Shown here one piece after another: positions 8,293 to 17,782 of a stretch of DNA of 64,000 nt. This DNA comes from an uncultured Saccharospirillaceae bacterium (GTDB taxonomy: Bacteria > Pseudomonadota > Gammaproteobacteria > Pseudomonadales > Oceanobacteraceae): NCBI GenBank assembly GCA_947499545.1, contig CANMOZ010000005.1:1-64000 (forward strand), read 5' to 3'. The notes beneath the pieces are model-generated. The model saw nothing but the letters and a program-made list of their open reading frames with translations, was not told where the DNA came from and searched no databases. A program made the translations under genes and the position numbers. How positions within the stretch are numbered: position 1 is the first letter of the stretch; each line of letters begins with the position of its first letter.

Positions 8293-8907
8293 TCAATTCG
8301 GCAACCTGAAAAGCAACAAATAACAATGGTAGGCATCCGTTTTATGAGTCGCCTGTGCTTCCAGTAAAAAGCCGTTGGCTTCTATCTTTTCTTTTATGGC
8401 TAACTCGGAACAATCAGCATCGAGATCAGGTCGTTCTTCTACCACCACAAAGAAGCGACCAGCAGGATTCAGCACCCTTTTCACTTCGGTTAACCCCATA
8501 ACCAAGTCATGCCAGTGATGAACAGAATAAATGGCTAATGCCCAATCAACTTCATGATCCACCACAGGTAAACATTCAGCGCCTGACACGTAATATTCCG
8601 TTTGGGTGAGCAACCCTTGGTTTCGTGTTGCTTCGCTGGCGATTTCTATCATTCTAGGAGTTGGGTCTACTCCAATGATGCGATCACATTGCAATTGACT
8701 TGCTAACGCCTGAACGACCGATCCATTACCACAGCCTATATCCAGCAAAGTTAGCGTTTCTTTATTCTCTAAAGTGCACAGGTGCTCTATGCATGTCGAG
8801 ACCACAATTTCATGAGACGGGTGAACCCCATGATTAGCGGAATACCAATCAGCCAGCTCATCAGACCAGGCTGTACTGGGTGAAGTATCACACACTTTTG
8901 TTGTCAT
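8293..8907 (-). CDS. Class I SAM-dependent methyltransferase
   Basis: Rossmann-fold methyltransferase of the Methyltransf_11/25 type. The SAM-binding motif I is LTLLDIGCGNGSVVQAL (about 52-68), the acidic end of strand 2 is RIIGVDPTPRMIEIA, and the motif III-like AIYSVHHWHD lies at about 129-138. The 204 residues are a complete single domain. It lies 70-odd bases from the redoxin and on the same strand. A MarR-type regulator begins 130 bases away on the other strand, so the MarR protein may regulate it. The methyl acceptor cannot be inferred. Confidence 0.82.
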   Translation of the reverse strand: MTTKVCDTSPSTAWSDELADWYSANHGVHPSHEIVVSTCIEHLCTLENKETLTLLDIGCGNGSVVQALASQLQCDRIIGVDPTPRMIEIASEATRNQGLLTQTEYYVSGAECLPVVDHEVDWALAIYSVHHWHDLVMGLTEVKRVLNPAGRFFVVVEERPDLDADCSELAIKEKIEANGFLLEAQATHKTDAYHCYLLLFRLPN

Positions 8908-9036
8908 ATCGCAAGATCTCGCCTACATTCGTATAGTTAGGCTATCTAACATATAACGAATACCACCAAGAGTCAATGCTTTATAATTAATGTACCTGCT
9001 TGTTCATCTTGACTATTAAGTTCCAGCGGGTAGAGT

Positions 9037-9534
9037 GTGAGGTTTTTGGACCCTGATAAGCTCATGAAGTTGGATCTTGCCCTATTACACATGCACCGCC
9101 ACTTTTCCAGATTGTGGTCTTCACAGGAACGCGGGGCGCTGGAGTTCGAGCTTACCATTAGTGAATTTGACTACCTTTTCACCGTGGCACTGGCAGAAGC
9201 CTACGAGGGAGAGTCAGACGAAAAAAATGATCGCTCGCATTTGTCATCTTTGGCTGCTGAGATGCAAGTCCAGAAATCATCAGCGAGCGTCATGGCTAAA
9301 AAGCTCGAATCAAGGGGATTGATTCATAGGGTACAATGCCGATACGACTCCAGAGCGCAGCATATTCTATTAACCGACTCGGGGCGAACTCACCTTGAGC
9401 AAATGCAGCATCAAATATACTCTCGATTGGCAGACAGCTTCAAAGAGCAACTCAACGCTAAAGACTACCAAAAGTTTGAAGCCTTAATGGAGCGCCTTAT
9501 CACGAACCTAAGCGCTCCGAATTCTGACAAATAG
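9037..9534 (+). CDS. MarR family transcriptional regulator
   Basis: Winged-helix regulator of the MarR family, 165 residues. The wing and recognition helix are visible at SSLAAEMQVQKSSASVMAKK (about 67-86) followed by LESRGLIHRVQCRYDSRAQHI, with the basic Arg pair typical of the wing tip. The longest reading starts at GTG 9037. ATG at 9064 is an alternative that would lose nine residues. It is divergent from the methyltransferase gene, with a 130-base gap that is the likely operator region. The ligand is unknown. A strong hairpin follows the stop codon. Confidence 0.87.
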   Translation: MRFLDPDKLMKLDLALLHMHRHFSRLWSSQERGALEFELTISEFDYLFTVALAEAYEGESDEKNDRSHLSSLAAEMQVQKSSASVMAKKLESRGLIHRVQCRYDSRAQHILLTDSGRTHLEQMQHQIYSRLADSFKEQLNAKDYQKFEALMERLITNLSAPNSDK

Positions 9535-9544
9535 CTTCACCGAT

Positions 9545-9576
9545 ACAGGGAGGCTGTTGCTCGCCTCTCTGTTTGA
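9545..9576 (+). terminator. Rho-independent terminator after the marR-type gene
   Basis: ACAGGGAGGC (9545-9554) pairs with GCCTCTCTGT (9563-9572), one G-T pair, with an 8-base loop, and is followed by TTGATTT. It starts 11 bases after the stop codon. The opposite strand serves a convergent gene. Confidence 0.65.
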
Positions 9577-9585
9577 TTTACGCCC

Positions 9586-10038
9586 CTAACAACTGACTTG
9601 GCATTGCTCACCTGACTCCAAATTAATCAGTGTTTTAAATACACAAACGAACATCCCATCAAAAGGATCATCCTCTTTAAACCCTACGCGATCACCTTTA
9701 CGAAAAGTTTTACACCCTTTATCAAAGCCAAATCGCACTTCAAAAGGCTTTCCTTGTATAGAAAAAACCTTATCACCCATAGAGTCCTGATGAATATGTT
9801 CAATGGTGTAATGCTGTCCTTTGTAATCAACTGCTGGCTTTGTCACCTTTTTAGGACAGGCGGCTAAACCTAGGTAATCCTCTAAGTACTTTCTTTCTCG
9901 CTCTGAAAGCTTCCATAAACCTGCCTGTTTAAATTCGTAGGCAGACATCGCTTTTGAAAGATCACAAGACTCGGCACTCAAATTTTGTGATCCCAGCATC
10001 AATAACAAGGGATACAGAAAAACGGCTTTACTGCTCAC
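9586..10038 (-). CDS. Small secreted protein of unknown function
   Basis: About 150 residues beginning with a signal peptide (hydrophobic FLYPLLLMLGS followed by LSAES, the likely cleavage region). The mature part holds four or five Cys (SCDLS, LAACPKK, DKGCKTFRKGD, FVCVF, EQCQVSC) that could form disulfides in the periplasm, and a basic IEHIHQDSMGD segment. I do not recognise the family. I prefer the GTG at 10038 because GGAG lies five bases upstream; the longer frame would need a TTG at 10053. It converges with the marR-type gene across a terminator. Function unknown. Confidence 0.55.
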   Translation of the reverse strand: MSSKAVFLYPLLLMLGSQNLSAESCDLSKAMSAYEFKQAGLWKLSERERKYLEDYLGLAACPKKVTKPAVDYKGQHYTIEHIHQDSMGDKVFSIQGKPFEVRFGFDKGCKTFRKGDRVGFKEDDPFDGMFVCVFKTLINLESGEQCQVSC

Positions 10039-10210
10039 ACTCACTCCATTCAATCGATAAAGATTATTTAATCGAATTAGTTCACTGTATATAGACTGAC
10101 AGGATAAGACAATTTGAGGCTTTTGAGTTCAATTCAGAGCAACAACAATTTTGTAAATGGGAAAGCAGAGGTTGAATGAAAAACCAATGGGTTAAGACTG
10201 AGTAAATGAT

Positions 10211-10243
10211 GAAAGCCCCAACGACGAGGGATGCCGCTGGGGT
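10211..10243 (-). terminator. Putative terminator of the ABC module
   Basis: On the minus strand ACCCCA (10243-10238) and TGGGGCT (10220-10214) flank a partly pairing 17-base loop, followed by TTTCATCATTT. It lies about 70 bases after the stop of the DUF4340 gene. The stem is short, so the call is tentative. Confidence 0.4.
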
Positions 10244-10313
10244 ATGCAGAACCTAACTTGTGCCCTCTGGATTCAAGTTAAGGCATGTGTGTTTGCAGTA
10301 AGCACCTGCATCA

Positions 10314-11321
10314 TTATCGTGTATCCGCAGTACTTTGCACCTCTGGCGTCGATGGAGACTCTGAACCCAACATGTCAACCTGATTAGAATCCGTTTCAGG
10401 CGACAACTTCTCAGCCATCGCCAATTGTGCCTGCTGGACATTCACCAAACCTTCATAGGTTGATTGATCAATTTCAAAGACGGGCTTTTGATTGGGTCGG
10501 CGAATCCAGAACTGATTGTCCTTAGCCGCCAGCTGCCATTCAAACTCAGCATCAAGGTTTTTGGCTTTAACAGATTTCCAATTCAGCGCCTCTGGCACTT
10601 CCTGAGCCACTTTATTCACACGAAGAGCAGTTAAGCGCCCTTCCAATGCCTTGGCTTGAGTTTGATCAACCTGTTTGGGGCTTGAAGCTTCATGTTTATC
10701 ACTTTCCTCAAAAGCCCAATCTCCTTCTGGCTCTTTGACCAGCGAATACCCTGAACTGCGTATAGACGTCACCTCTTTAACAGCAAGCAAATCCTTTTTA
10801 AGCCACTGATTTGTTTCCACGGGCAACTCGTATACATTCAAGCCCAACGCATAAATAGGCTCTTGATCTGCCAAACGCACATGGGTTTTACGAAAACCCG
10901 GCGACGTCCCAACGTACAGCACTCGGGTCCCTTGATCCGTTTTCAGCTCAATTTTTCGCTGATACTGATCCTCAGACACCTCAAATCGTTTTTGAGCGCT
11001 GGTTGTTTTGGCAACTGGCCACCGAGTCTTCAAGTCGGTCAACTTATCTAACAAGTGTTTGACCTGAACCTCATCCGCTGGCAATTTATCCAGATTCGCC
11101 AACTGCCAACTGCCATCTTGAAAGATCAACTCAACCTCTTGGGCATCACCGCTGTCTTCGCCCTTAATACGAATAGATTCTATGGAGGCTTGCTTAACGC
11201 CCAGCAATGATGCTTGTACATTCGCTTCTCCTGAGTGTTGCTGCCCCCAATAAAGGAAGCCTGCAATGCCCAGTTGTAATGCAAATAAACCCGACAACCA
11301 ACCTTGTATATTTTTTTTCAT
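10314..11321 (-). CDS. DUF4340 domain protein of a Gld-type ABC module
   Basis: 335 residues with one N-terminal membrane anchor (LFALQLGIAGFLYWG, about 12-26) and a long periplasmic part rich in beta strands. It has the repeated 'W...L...PAD..KV..LLDKLTDLK' pattern of DUF4340, seen here as SWQLANLDKLPADEVQVKHL and again near the C terminus. Proteins of this family sit directly downstream of GldG-like permeases, as here with a 14-base gap, and are taken to be an accessory subunit of that ABC system. Biochemical role unknown. The C-terminal ~30 residues are low-complexity and Ser/Thr-rich. An ATG with GGAGGTGAT upstream supports the start. Confidence 0.78.
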   Translation of the reverse strand: MKKNIQGWLSGLFALQLGIAGFLYWGQQHSGEANVQASLLGVKQASIESIRIKGEDSGDAQEVELIFQDGSWQLANLDKLPADEVQVKHLLDKLTDLKTRWPVAKTTSAQKRFEVSEDQYQRKIELKTDQGTRVLYVGTSPGFRKTHVRLADQEPIYALGLNVYELPVETNQWLKKDLLAVKEVTSIRSSGYSLVKEPEGDWAFEESDKHEASSPKQVDQTQAKALEGRLTALRVNKVAQEVPEALNWKSVKAKNLDAEFEWQLAAKDNQFWIRRPNQKPVFEIDQSTYEGLVNVQQAQLAMAEKLSPETDSNQVDMLGSESPSTPEVQSTADTR

Positions 11322-11335
11322 AAATCACCTCCGAC

Positions 11336-14239
11336 TCATTGCTGCACAAAGGCTTGGTGGTATTGACGCTCTCGACGCACTTTCATCGACTTTTGCAAAA
11401 AAGCGATCAGTGCAATCATGATAAGCGCCAAGCCGTAGTTGACGTACTCCCAGATCATTTGCTGCCCTTGCTCCATTGGCGGCAAGGTGCGATTGAAGTG
11501 CCCTCTGCCACGAATGCTCAACAACCCAGCATCTTCTAGAGACCAATCAACCGCGTTGGCTATTAGCTGAACCCCACTTAGGTATTCACTTTGCTGAGCA
11601 GAACCAGCCAAACGCATTACCTGATCTCTTAAGAAGTCATTAGAACTGAACAAAATAATACGGGCGGATTCTGGCGAACGTTTAATGATGCTGTTCACAA
11701 CCATAGAAGCAGCGGCGTCTTGATCCGCGGTTTCCTTCGATGCAGTCTCAGCAACCTCATTAGCCAACAAAGGAGAGTCCTTATCTGAAAAATAAGAGTC
11801 AAAGCGACCTTGAATCATGGCACCTAATAATTGTGATTGAGGTTCACCCTCAGGCTCAAAGGAGCTTACTCCGCTCGCGGTCATGCGAGGCACAACATCG
11901 GTGGAAGATGACGTCCACGAATCAGGGCTTGATCGCAACAGCTCTGTTACTTTGTAGTTAGCCAATTTTTCTTGATTCAGCTGAATGGGAGATGCCCAAG
12001 GCATGGTGACGTGCGGCAACTCGGACACCATTGGATTATCCCCATTCAACCCTTCACTGCGCACATCTACAAAATAGGGGTAGTCCAGCATTTTCATTTC
12101 TTGAAATTGAAAGGCCCCAACCTGACGCGTTACAGGAACCGGGAACGCCGTGCTCTGAGGGTCTAAAACGAAAGAGGCATCCATTTCAATACCAAGATGT
12201 TTCAGCCATGGCGACAAACCACTGTTAACCGATTTCATCGATAAACTGCGATTTGCAAACTCAGCGCTGTAAGGCGAGGTTGCCAACACCAAGGTGCCGC
12301 CTTGCATTAAGTACTGATCCACGGCAAACAACGCTTTTTCAGACAACGCTTCCGGTGCAACCAACACCAAAATATCGGCCGCACCGTTAACGGTTCCATC
12401 CGACAGGTCCTCAGGCACCACATTTAAATCGGTACCAAGAAAGGCTTCCAGTTGTTTGTATTGGGGGCCTGACGGCGCATAAGGATTACCATAATTCGGC
12501 GTTTGTGTAGGGGCCACCCAAGCAACGGTTTTCGTGAAGCCGCTGGCGAAACGTTTTATACCCGCTTCTAAATTGCGTTGAAATTCACCTTCTGACAAGT
12601 CGCCCATTGGAACCTGTATCATTTGACCGTCTTTTGACAAGGTCAAATAAAAGTAAAAACGCTCGTTACTCAACAGGTTTGTAGACATGGGTTGAAAGCC
12701 ATAATCGTCTAGAAGTTTCTGTTTAAAGTCGACACCCTCTTCATCTGGGTTGATAAAACGAAAGCTAAAACGATCACCAGCGTCTAATTCAACGTCTTCC
12801 AAAACGTTTTCAATACCCGCTTTAAACGCCTGTAAGGATTCTGGCAAGGCTTCATCGCCAGAAATGTAGCCAGCAAACTCGATCTTTCCTTTTAAAGTAT
12901 CAAATAGATTGCCATCAGCTTGGTAAGCATTTAACACTTTTTTGACGGCTCGAGTGAGGTCATGCTCAGGGTTTCTTAATTGCACATCGATATCGGCCTC
13001 GCTTCGCGCTTGAACTTCAATTAAGTCACGAAAGCTTAAGACTTGATATTCATCACCGTATTGAACCAGTACATTAAAGTAAGAGCTGACGATAGAAGCT
13101 TGATAGCGATCAGCGACTTGGAAAGGAACCGGTTGGATGCCGTATTTTTGATTGGCCTCTTGCTCAAGTTCAGGTTCAGATGCCGGGTCCACAAACTCCA
13201 CTTTTACCTGACCTCGGCCAGCGACTTGGTATTCTTCCATTAAGTCTTTAAGCTGAGGCACTAAAGGGGCTAACAATGGGTGTGTTTTGCTACTGAAATA
13301 CCCACGTAACAAAAGAGGCTCTTGCAATTGATCTAAATATCCTTGAGTCGCGTCTGAAATGGAGTATTGATTACCTTCCGTCGCATCCACCCTTAATAGG
13401 TGCACTTGCCCTAGCCAAAGATTGGCGGCCAACGCATTGATCACCAGCAAACCCGTGACCTGTTGCCAGATTTTATGCTGTGCTTTATTGCCTGTTGACG
13501 CCCAACGTTCCTTTTCCAAAACATAGGTATTCAGTGACAAAAAGACAGCAACAATGCTGAAATAATAATAAAGATCCCGAAAGTCGATCACCCCACGAGT
13601 AATGGCGTCAAAACGTGCTCCAGTGCCTAATGCCCTTAACCATTCACCGGCTTGGTTGCCAAAAAAGTCTGTGATGGCTGGTGTACCGATCAAATACAAT
13701 AAAGAGCACACAAAGGTCGCTGAAATAAGGCTAACGATTTGGTTTTCACTCCGAGCCGATATGAATAAACCAATACTCATATAGGCTGCACCTAACAGGA
13801 ATGTGGCCAAGTAACCGGCAAACACAGGGCCCCAATCCAAGTTGGCCATTCCAGCGACCGTCATTGGCAGCGGCAAGGTCACCAAAAGAGCGATGGCTAA
13901 CAACACCAAACACCCTAAATATTTCCCAACCACAAAGTGCCATAATGCAACCGGTTGAGTCAGAATGTACTCAAGGGTTCCTGTTCGACGCTCTTCACTC
14001 CACAACCTCATGGTCAACGTACTGGCTAAGAAAATCAGCAGCACTGGCATCCATTCAAATAATGGACGGACGTCCGCAATGTTTCGAGAAAAAAACGCTT
14101 CTCCCCAAAAAAATACGAAAAGCGTTACAGCGGCAAACGTCAATAAAAATAAATAAGCAATGGGAGATGCAAAGAACAAGGTGATTTCTTTGGCTGCGAT
14201 TCTTTGCATCAAACGCCAGTGAATGTGTTTAGATTGCAT
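11336..14239 (-). CDS. Fused ABC permease GldF-GldG type
   Basis: 967-residue fusion. Residues ~1-245 are an ABC-2 type permease with six hydrophobic helices, including the conserved MRLWSEERRTGTLEYILTQP coupling segment (about 77-96). A further helix follows, then a long periplasmic GldG-like domain (about 290-920) with the family's DLMEEYQ and VKVEFVDP elements and the ABC-type 'TLVLATSPYSAE' glutamine amidotransferase-like fold. A last helix near 925-945 returns it to the membrane. In Bacteroidetes GldF and GldG are separate and support gliding. In gammaproteobacteria the fused form occurs without gliding, and its substrate is unknown. The start overlaps the ATPase stop by 11 bases, with GGAGG upstream. 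Confidence 0.85.
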   Translation of the reverse strand: MQSKHIHWRLMQRIAAKEITLFFASPIAYLFLLTFAAVTLFVFFWGEAFFSRNIADVRPLFEWMPVLLIFLASTLTMRLWSEERRTGTLEYILTQPVALWHFVVGKYLGCLVLLAIALLVTLPLPMTVAGMANLDWGPVFAGYLATFLLGAAYMSIGLFISARSENQIVSLISATFVCSLLYLIGTPAITDFFGNQAGEWLRALGTGARFDAITRGVIDFRDLYYYFSIVAVFLSLNTYVLEKERWASTGNKAQHKIWQQVTGLLVINALAANLWLGQVHLLRVDATEGNQYSISDATQGYLDQLQEPLLLRGYFSSKTHPLLAPLVPQLKDLMEEYQVAGRGQVKVEFVDPASEPELEQEANQKYGIQPVPFQVADRYQASIVSSYFNVLVQYGDEYQVLSFRDLIEVQARSEADIDVQLRNPEHDLTRAVKKVLNAYQADGNLFDTLKGKIEFAGYISGDEALPESLQAFKAGIENVLEDVELDAGDRFSFRFINPDEEGVDFKQKLLDDYGFQPMSTNLLSNERFYFYLTLSKDGQMIQVPMGDLSEGEFQRNLEAGIKRFASGFTKTVAWVAPTQTPNYGNPYAPSGPQYKQLEAFLGTDLNVVPEDLSDGTVNGAADILVLVAPEALSEKALFAVDQYLMQGGTLVLATSPYSAEFANRSLSMKSVNSGLSPWLKHLGIEMDASFVLDPQSTAFPVPVTRQVGAFQFQEMKMLDYPYFVDVRSEGLNGDNPMVSELPHVTMPWASPIQLNQEKLANYKVTELLRSSPDSWTSSSTDVVPRMTASGVSSFEPEGEPQSQLLGAMIQGRFDSYFSDKDSPLLANEVAETASKETADQDAAASMVVNSIIKRSPESARIILFSSNDFLRDQVMRLAGSAQQSEYLSGVQLIANAVDWSLEDAGLLSIRGRGHFNRTLPPMEQGQQMIWEYVNYGLALIMIALIAFLQKSMKVRRERQYHQAFVQQ

Positions 14240-15203
14240 GAGTCACCTCCTTAGGCTGTGCAGCACCTGTCGCACGCCCCTGATTCACTTCTCTGAATAA
14301 GGCTTCTAAGTCTTGCACTTCAGGTTGCAATTGATACAGCTCAACGCCCTGTTCAATCAGGCATTTCGCTAAAGCAGCACACAGGTGCCCGACCTGCTCA
14401 GGTTCATTGGTATGAACCAAGAATCCATTACCGCCAATTACATCGGTTTTAATGGGTTCAATATCGCTCACATGCTCAATGTTTTGTATGTGTGTTTTCA
14501 ATTCATCTAGCCCTAATGAGCAAGCCAGACGAATTTGCTGAGCATGTTTCAACGATTTTAAAGGAGAATCCACAACCAACTGGCCGTTGCGTACGATCAA
14601 GACTCGATCACAAAGAGCGTCAACTTCTTGCATAATATGAGTTGAAAGAATGACCGTCGCTTCTTTTGCTAGCTTTTGAATCAAGGTCCGCATGTGATCC
14701 GTTTGTGTCGGATCTAAGCCATTGGTTGGCTCATCAAGAATCAGCAACTTCGGGTTGCCTAACAGTGCCTGAGCGACACCCACACGCTGTTTGTAACCTC
14801 GAGAAAGCGTATTGATAGGGGACAAGGCTTTGGGTTGAATTTCCGTTGCCGCCAGAACTCGCTGAACTTCACGAACTTTTGAAGCGTCATCAATACCCTT
14901 CAGTTCCGCCGCATAGTCTAAATAGTCTGCAACCGTCATTTCAGGATAAAGCGGTAGATTTTCAGGCAAATACCCCAAAAACCGTTGAGCCTCTTTGGCA
15001 TGTGTTGACAAATCAAAACCGCCCAATTTAATCGAGCCTTGATTGGGTTCCAAATAACCACTGATCATTTTCATGATGGTGGTTTTACCCGCTCCGTTAT
15101 GCCCCAGCAAACCAACGATTTCACCTTTCCCAATTTCAAAACTGACATTGTCGACGGCAAGGTAGTCACCATACCGACGCGTTAGCTGTCTGACTTCGAG
15201 CAT
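14229..15203 (-). CDS. ABC transporter ATP-binding protein, GldA type
   Basis: Cytoplasmic ATPase driving the adjacent permease. The Walker A is GLLGHNGAGKTT, the signature is LSRGYKQRVGVAQALLG (LSGGQ variant with Arg), the Walker B is LLILDEPTNGLDP and the switch His is in LSTHIMQEV. The C-terminal 90 residues resemble the DUF4162-type extension of this group. I start it at ATG 15203 (protein MLEVRQLTRRYG) because GGGAGG lies seven bases upstream; the longer frame from 15293 adds 30 residues with no family likeness. First gene of a three-gene operon, 14229-15203, 11336-14239 and 10314-11321. Confidence 0.9.
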   Translation of the reverse strand: MLEVRQLTRRYGDYLAVDNVSFEIGKGEIVGLLGHNGAGKTTIMKMISGYLEPNQGSIKLGGFDLSTHAKEAQRFLGYLPENLPLYPEMTVADYLDYAAELKGIDDASKVREVQRVLAATEIQPKALSPINTLSRGYKQRVGVAQALLGNPKLLILDEPTNGLDPTQTDHMRTLIQKLAKEATVILSTHIMQEVDALCDRVLIVRNGQLVVDSPLKSLKHAQQIRLACSLGLDELKTHIQNIEHVSDIEPIKTDVIGGNGFLVHTNEPEQVGHLCAALAKCLIEQGVELYQLQPEVQDLEALFREVNQGRATGAAQPKEVTHAI

Positions 15204-15524
15204 AAAGCCTCCCATAGGATCAAGCCCTCTTATTTCGAGCCATAATGAACAATAAGATCGGATTAAACTTGAGGGAATAAGGCCATTGGGCACAACCCTC
15301 TTGACTGGCCCTAAGATAGGGATTCATTCGCAAAGTTCAAGAGGCAAAATTGCGCCTAGGTATAGAGAGTCTGTGATGGTCTTCACAAGTGAATAGCGAA
15401 GAAAGGTTCATCAGATGACAAACGACTATAATTAATCCTTTATCGTTTCATTTAACAGTTTGGCCGCGGCTTTGCATCGCTTATTTATGTGATATTGATC
15501 CACACCTTAAATTCGTTAGGCATT

Positions 15525-17597
15525 ATGACGTTACCATCGACATTCAAAGCACTGATTTATCTTTTACACGTCAATATCCGCTGTTCATTTACTTCCAAAC
15601 GGATGGCCCTCTGCGCTGTTTTACTGATATCCGCCAGCAGCTTCTCGCATGATGGGAATAAACCCGACATTACGGCAATGGATGCCTTGTTCAAAAAAGC
15701 CGAACACGCCATAAAAAAGAAAGATTGGAAAACAGTCGACAAACTGCTCCCAGATTTAGATGGCTACCCTCTCTACCCCTATTTAGCTGCACAGAAATTA
15801 CAAACACAAGTTTCTTTAAAGTCGTCCAATGACATTCATCAATTTCATCAACAATACCCAAATACACTCAGTAGTTATGTTCTTCAGCAAAGATGGCTCT
15901 ATTACTTGGCTAAAAAGAAATCTTGGCAAATGTTCCTAGATCAATACTTGGCATCTGAAACGCTCTTAACATCCTTTAAAGCCATGCCGGCAAAACTTAA
16001 ATGCCATAAAATAAGGGCTCTCGCTTCTACAGGCCAAACAACTAAAGCCATTAAGGAAACAAAAGATCTCTGGAACACGCCCAAATCCTTACCGGATGAA
16101 TGTGACTGGGCCATTAAATTTTTAAAGCGTGAGGGAGAGTTAACACAGCAACTTGTCTGGGCGCGCTTTCGACTCGCGGTAGAGAATAAAAGCTACCAAC
16201 TCGCTCGCTATTTAAAGAAAAAGCTTGTCGGCCAGTTCCGTATTGACGCGAACTGGTATTATGCACGCATGCGCTCTCCTCGCTCTTTAGAAAAAAACCC
16301 ACCGCCTAAAGGCATGAAAGAAGCCCCTGAAATGCTGGTCAAAGTACTGTCCAAGCTGGTGTGGGTTAAACCCGAATTAGCAGAAGCCTTATGGAAAAAG
16401 TTTGATAAACAATATCGGTTTTCTCTCTCTCAAAGAGCGAATTGGGCAAAAGAAGCGGCAACCAAATACAGCATTCAGTTGAAACAAGACGCGGAAGAGT
16501 GGCTAAGCATTGCTTTAGCGCATCACCGAACAGATATTGAACTATTAAGCTGGCGTTTTAGGTATGCCATTGGTACACGCAATTGGCCTCTTGTACTCAC
16601 CACCTACGATCAGCTTCCCCCAAGTGAACAAATGGAACCCGCTTGGCGCTACTGGAAAGCAAGGGCATTGGCTGAAACGCGTATTGACGTGCCCGAAGCC
16701 AGGGCTCTCTTGATTGGACTGTCCGCTCAACGCGATTATTACGGCTTTTTAGCCGCTGAAACCTTGGGCATTGATTTACCCATGAATGCCAGTCAGAAAG
16801 CCTTCAAGATTGTCGACCCGCAAACAGCCGATCACCCGGTTTTTGATATCATTGACTCCTGGCTGCGTCTTGAGCGTCCTTGGAGAGCAAGACAAGAACT
16901 CTGGTATGTTTGGAAACATTTAACCAGCGCCCAAAAGAAACGCTCTGTGCAAAAAGCCAACGAATGGGGCTGGCATGATTACGTCATTCGTGGCTTAGCA
17001 GACGTTCAAGAGTGGGATGAGCTTGAATTACGCTTCCCGCAACTGTATACTCGCCATTTTGAACGTCACAGCAAGCGAAACGGCATTGAGCCCACTTGGT
17101 CAATGGCTGTCGCTCGGCAAGAAAGTGCGTTCAATCCTTCAGCAAAGTCCTGGGTCGGTGCAACAGGGTTGATGCAACTGATGCCCGCAACCGCTAAAGA
17201 CGTGGCTAAAAAACTTGGCATCAAAAAACATCAAAATAAGAAACTCGTAGAACCCTATTACAACATCAAGCTGGGTACGGGTTACTTAGGGCAAATGACG
17301 AAACGATTCAATGGAAACCCTGTTTTCGCCACAGCCGCGTACAATGCAGGTCCGCACCGAGTTGATTACTGGAACAAGCGCCTGAAGAACGATCCCGTTG
17401 ATATGGATATCTGGATAGAAATTATCCCTATTAGCGAAACACGCGATTATGTTAAGCGAGTCCTAACCTATTCCGCTATTTACAGCCACCTTAATGACAA
17501 ACCGAACCCACGCATCATGGGTAAGTGGCTGCCACCCATTTGGAGTAAGCTCAACATTAAAGCCGATAAAAAACTGATCGCTAACGAAAACCCTTAA
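15525..17597 (+). CDS. slt: Soluble lytic murein transglycosylase (Slt70 type)
   Basis: Periplasmic enzyme that cleaves MurNAc-GlcNAc bonds with formation of 1,6-anhydro ends in peptidoglycan recycling. The N terminus has a hydrophobic export segment (MALCAVLLISASSFSH). A long alpha-superhelical U and L domain follows (about 60-480), then the catalytic SLT domain with Glu in VARQESAFNPSAKSW, the GLMQLMPATA motif, and AAYNAGPHRV. About 690 residues is the family's usual size. The start is uncertain. ATG 15525 gives a long N-region, and ATG 15603 begins directly at the hydrophobic stretch. The longest frame starts at GTG 15489. A weak GGTTAC/GTAACC hairpin lies after the stop. Confidence 0.92.
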   Translation: MTLPSTFKALIYLLHVNIRCSFTSKRMALCAVLLISASSFSHDGNKPDITAMDALFKKAEHAIKKKDWKTVDKLLPDLDGYPLYPYLAAQKLQTQVSLKSSNDIHQFHQQYPNTLSSYVLQQRWLYYLAKKKSWQMFLDQYLASETLLTSFKAMPAKLKCHKIRALASTGQTTKAIKETKDLWNTPKSLPDECDWAIKFLKREGELTQQLVWARFRLAVENKSYQLARYLKKKLVGQFRIDANWYYARMRSPRSLEKNPPPKGMKEAPEMLVKVLSKLVWVKPELAEALWKKFDKQYRFSLSQRANWAKEAATKYSIQLKQDAEEWLSIALAHHRTDIELLSWRFRYAIGTRNWPLVLTTYDQLPPSEQMEPAWRYWKARALAETRIDVPEARALLIGLSAQRDYYGFLAAETLGIDLPMNASQKAFKIVDPQTADHPVFDIIDSWLRLERPWRARQELWYVWKHLTSAQKKRSVQKANEWGWHDYVIRGLADVQEWDELELRFPQLYTRHFERHSKRNGIEPTWSMAVARQESAFNPSAKSWVGATGLMQLMPATAKDVAKKLGIKKHQNKKLVEPYYNIKLGTGYLGQMTKRFNGNPVFATAAYNAGPHRVDYWNKRLKNDPVDMDIWIEIIPISETRDYVKRVLTYSAIYSHLNDKPNPRIMGKWLPPIWSKLNIKADKKLIANENP

Positions 17598-17782
17598 TTT
17601 ACAACCGGTTACTGATAGGGTCGTTTAATGCCGGTAACCTTTATACAGCAATTTCGCTCTCAGACAGCAGCTGCACTGTGGAACACCTATACTGGGCGTA
17701 GGGCTTTTTATGTCAGCCAGGCTCTGGGAATTGGCTTGACCTTCGTGGCCCCCCATTGTCAGTAAATTAAGAGGGTTTTAGT

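Noticed and set aside
10170-10195. Similarity of AATGGGTTAAG here to the same string near base 40
   Set aside because: Only eleven bases match and no flanking sequence agrees, so this is probably chance rather than an attachment-site copy.
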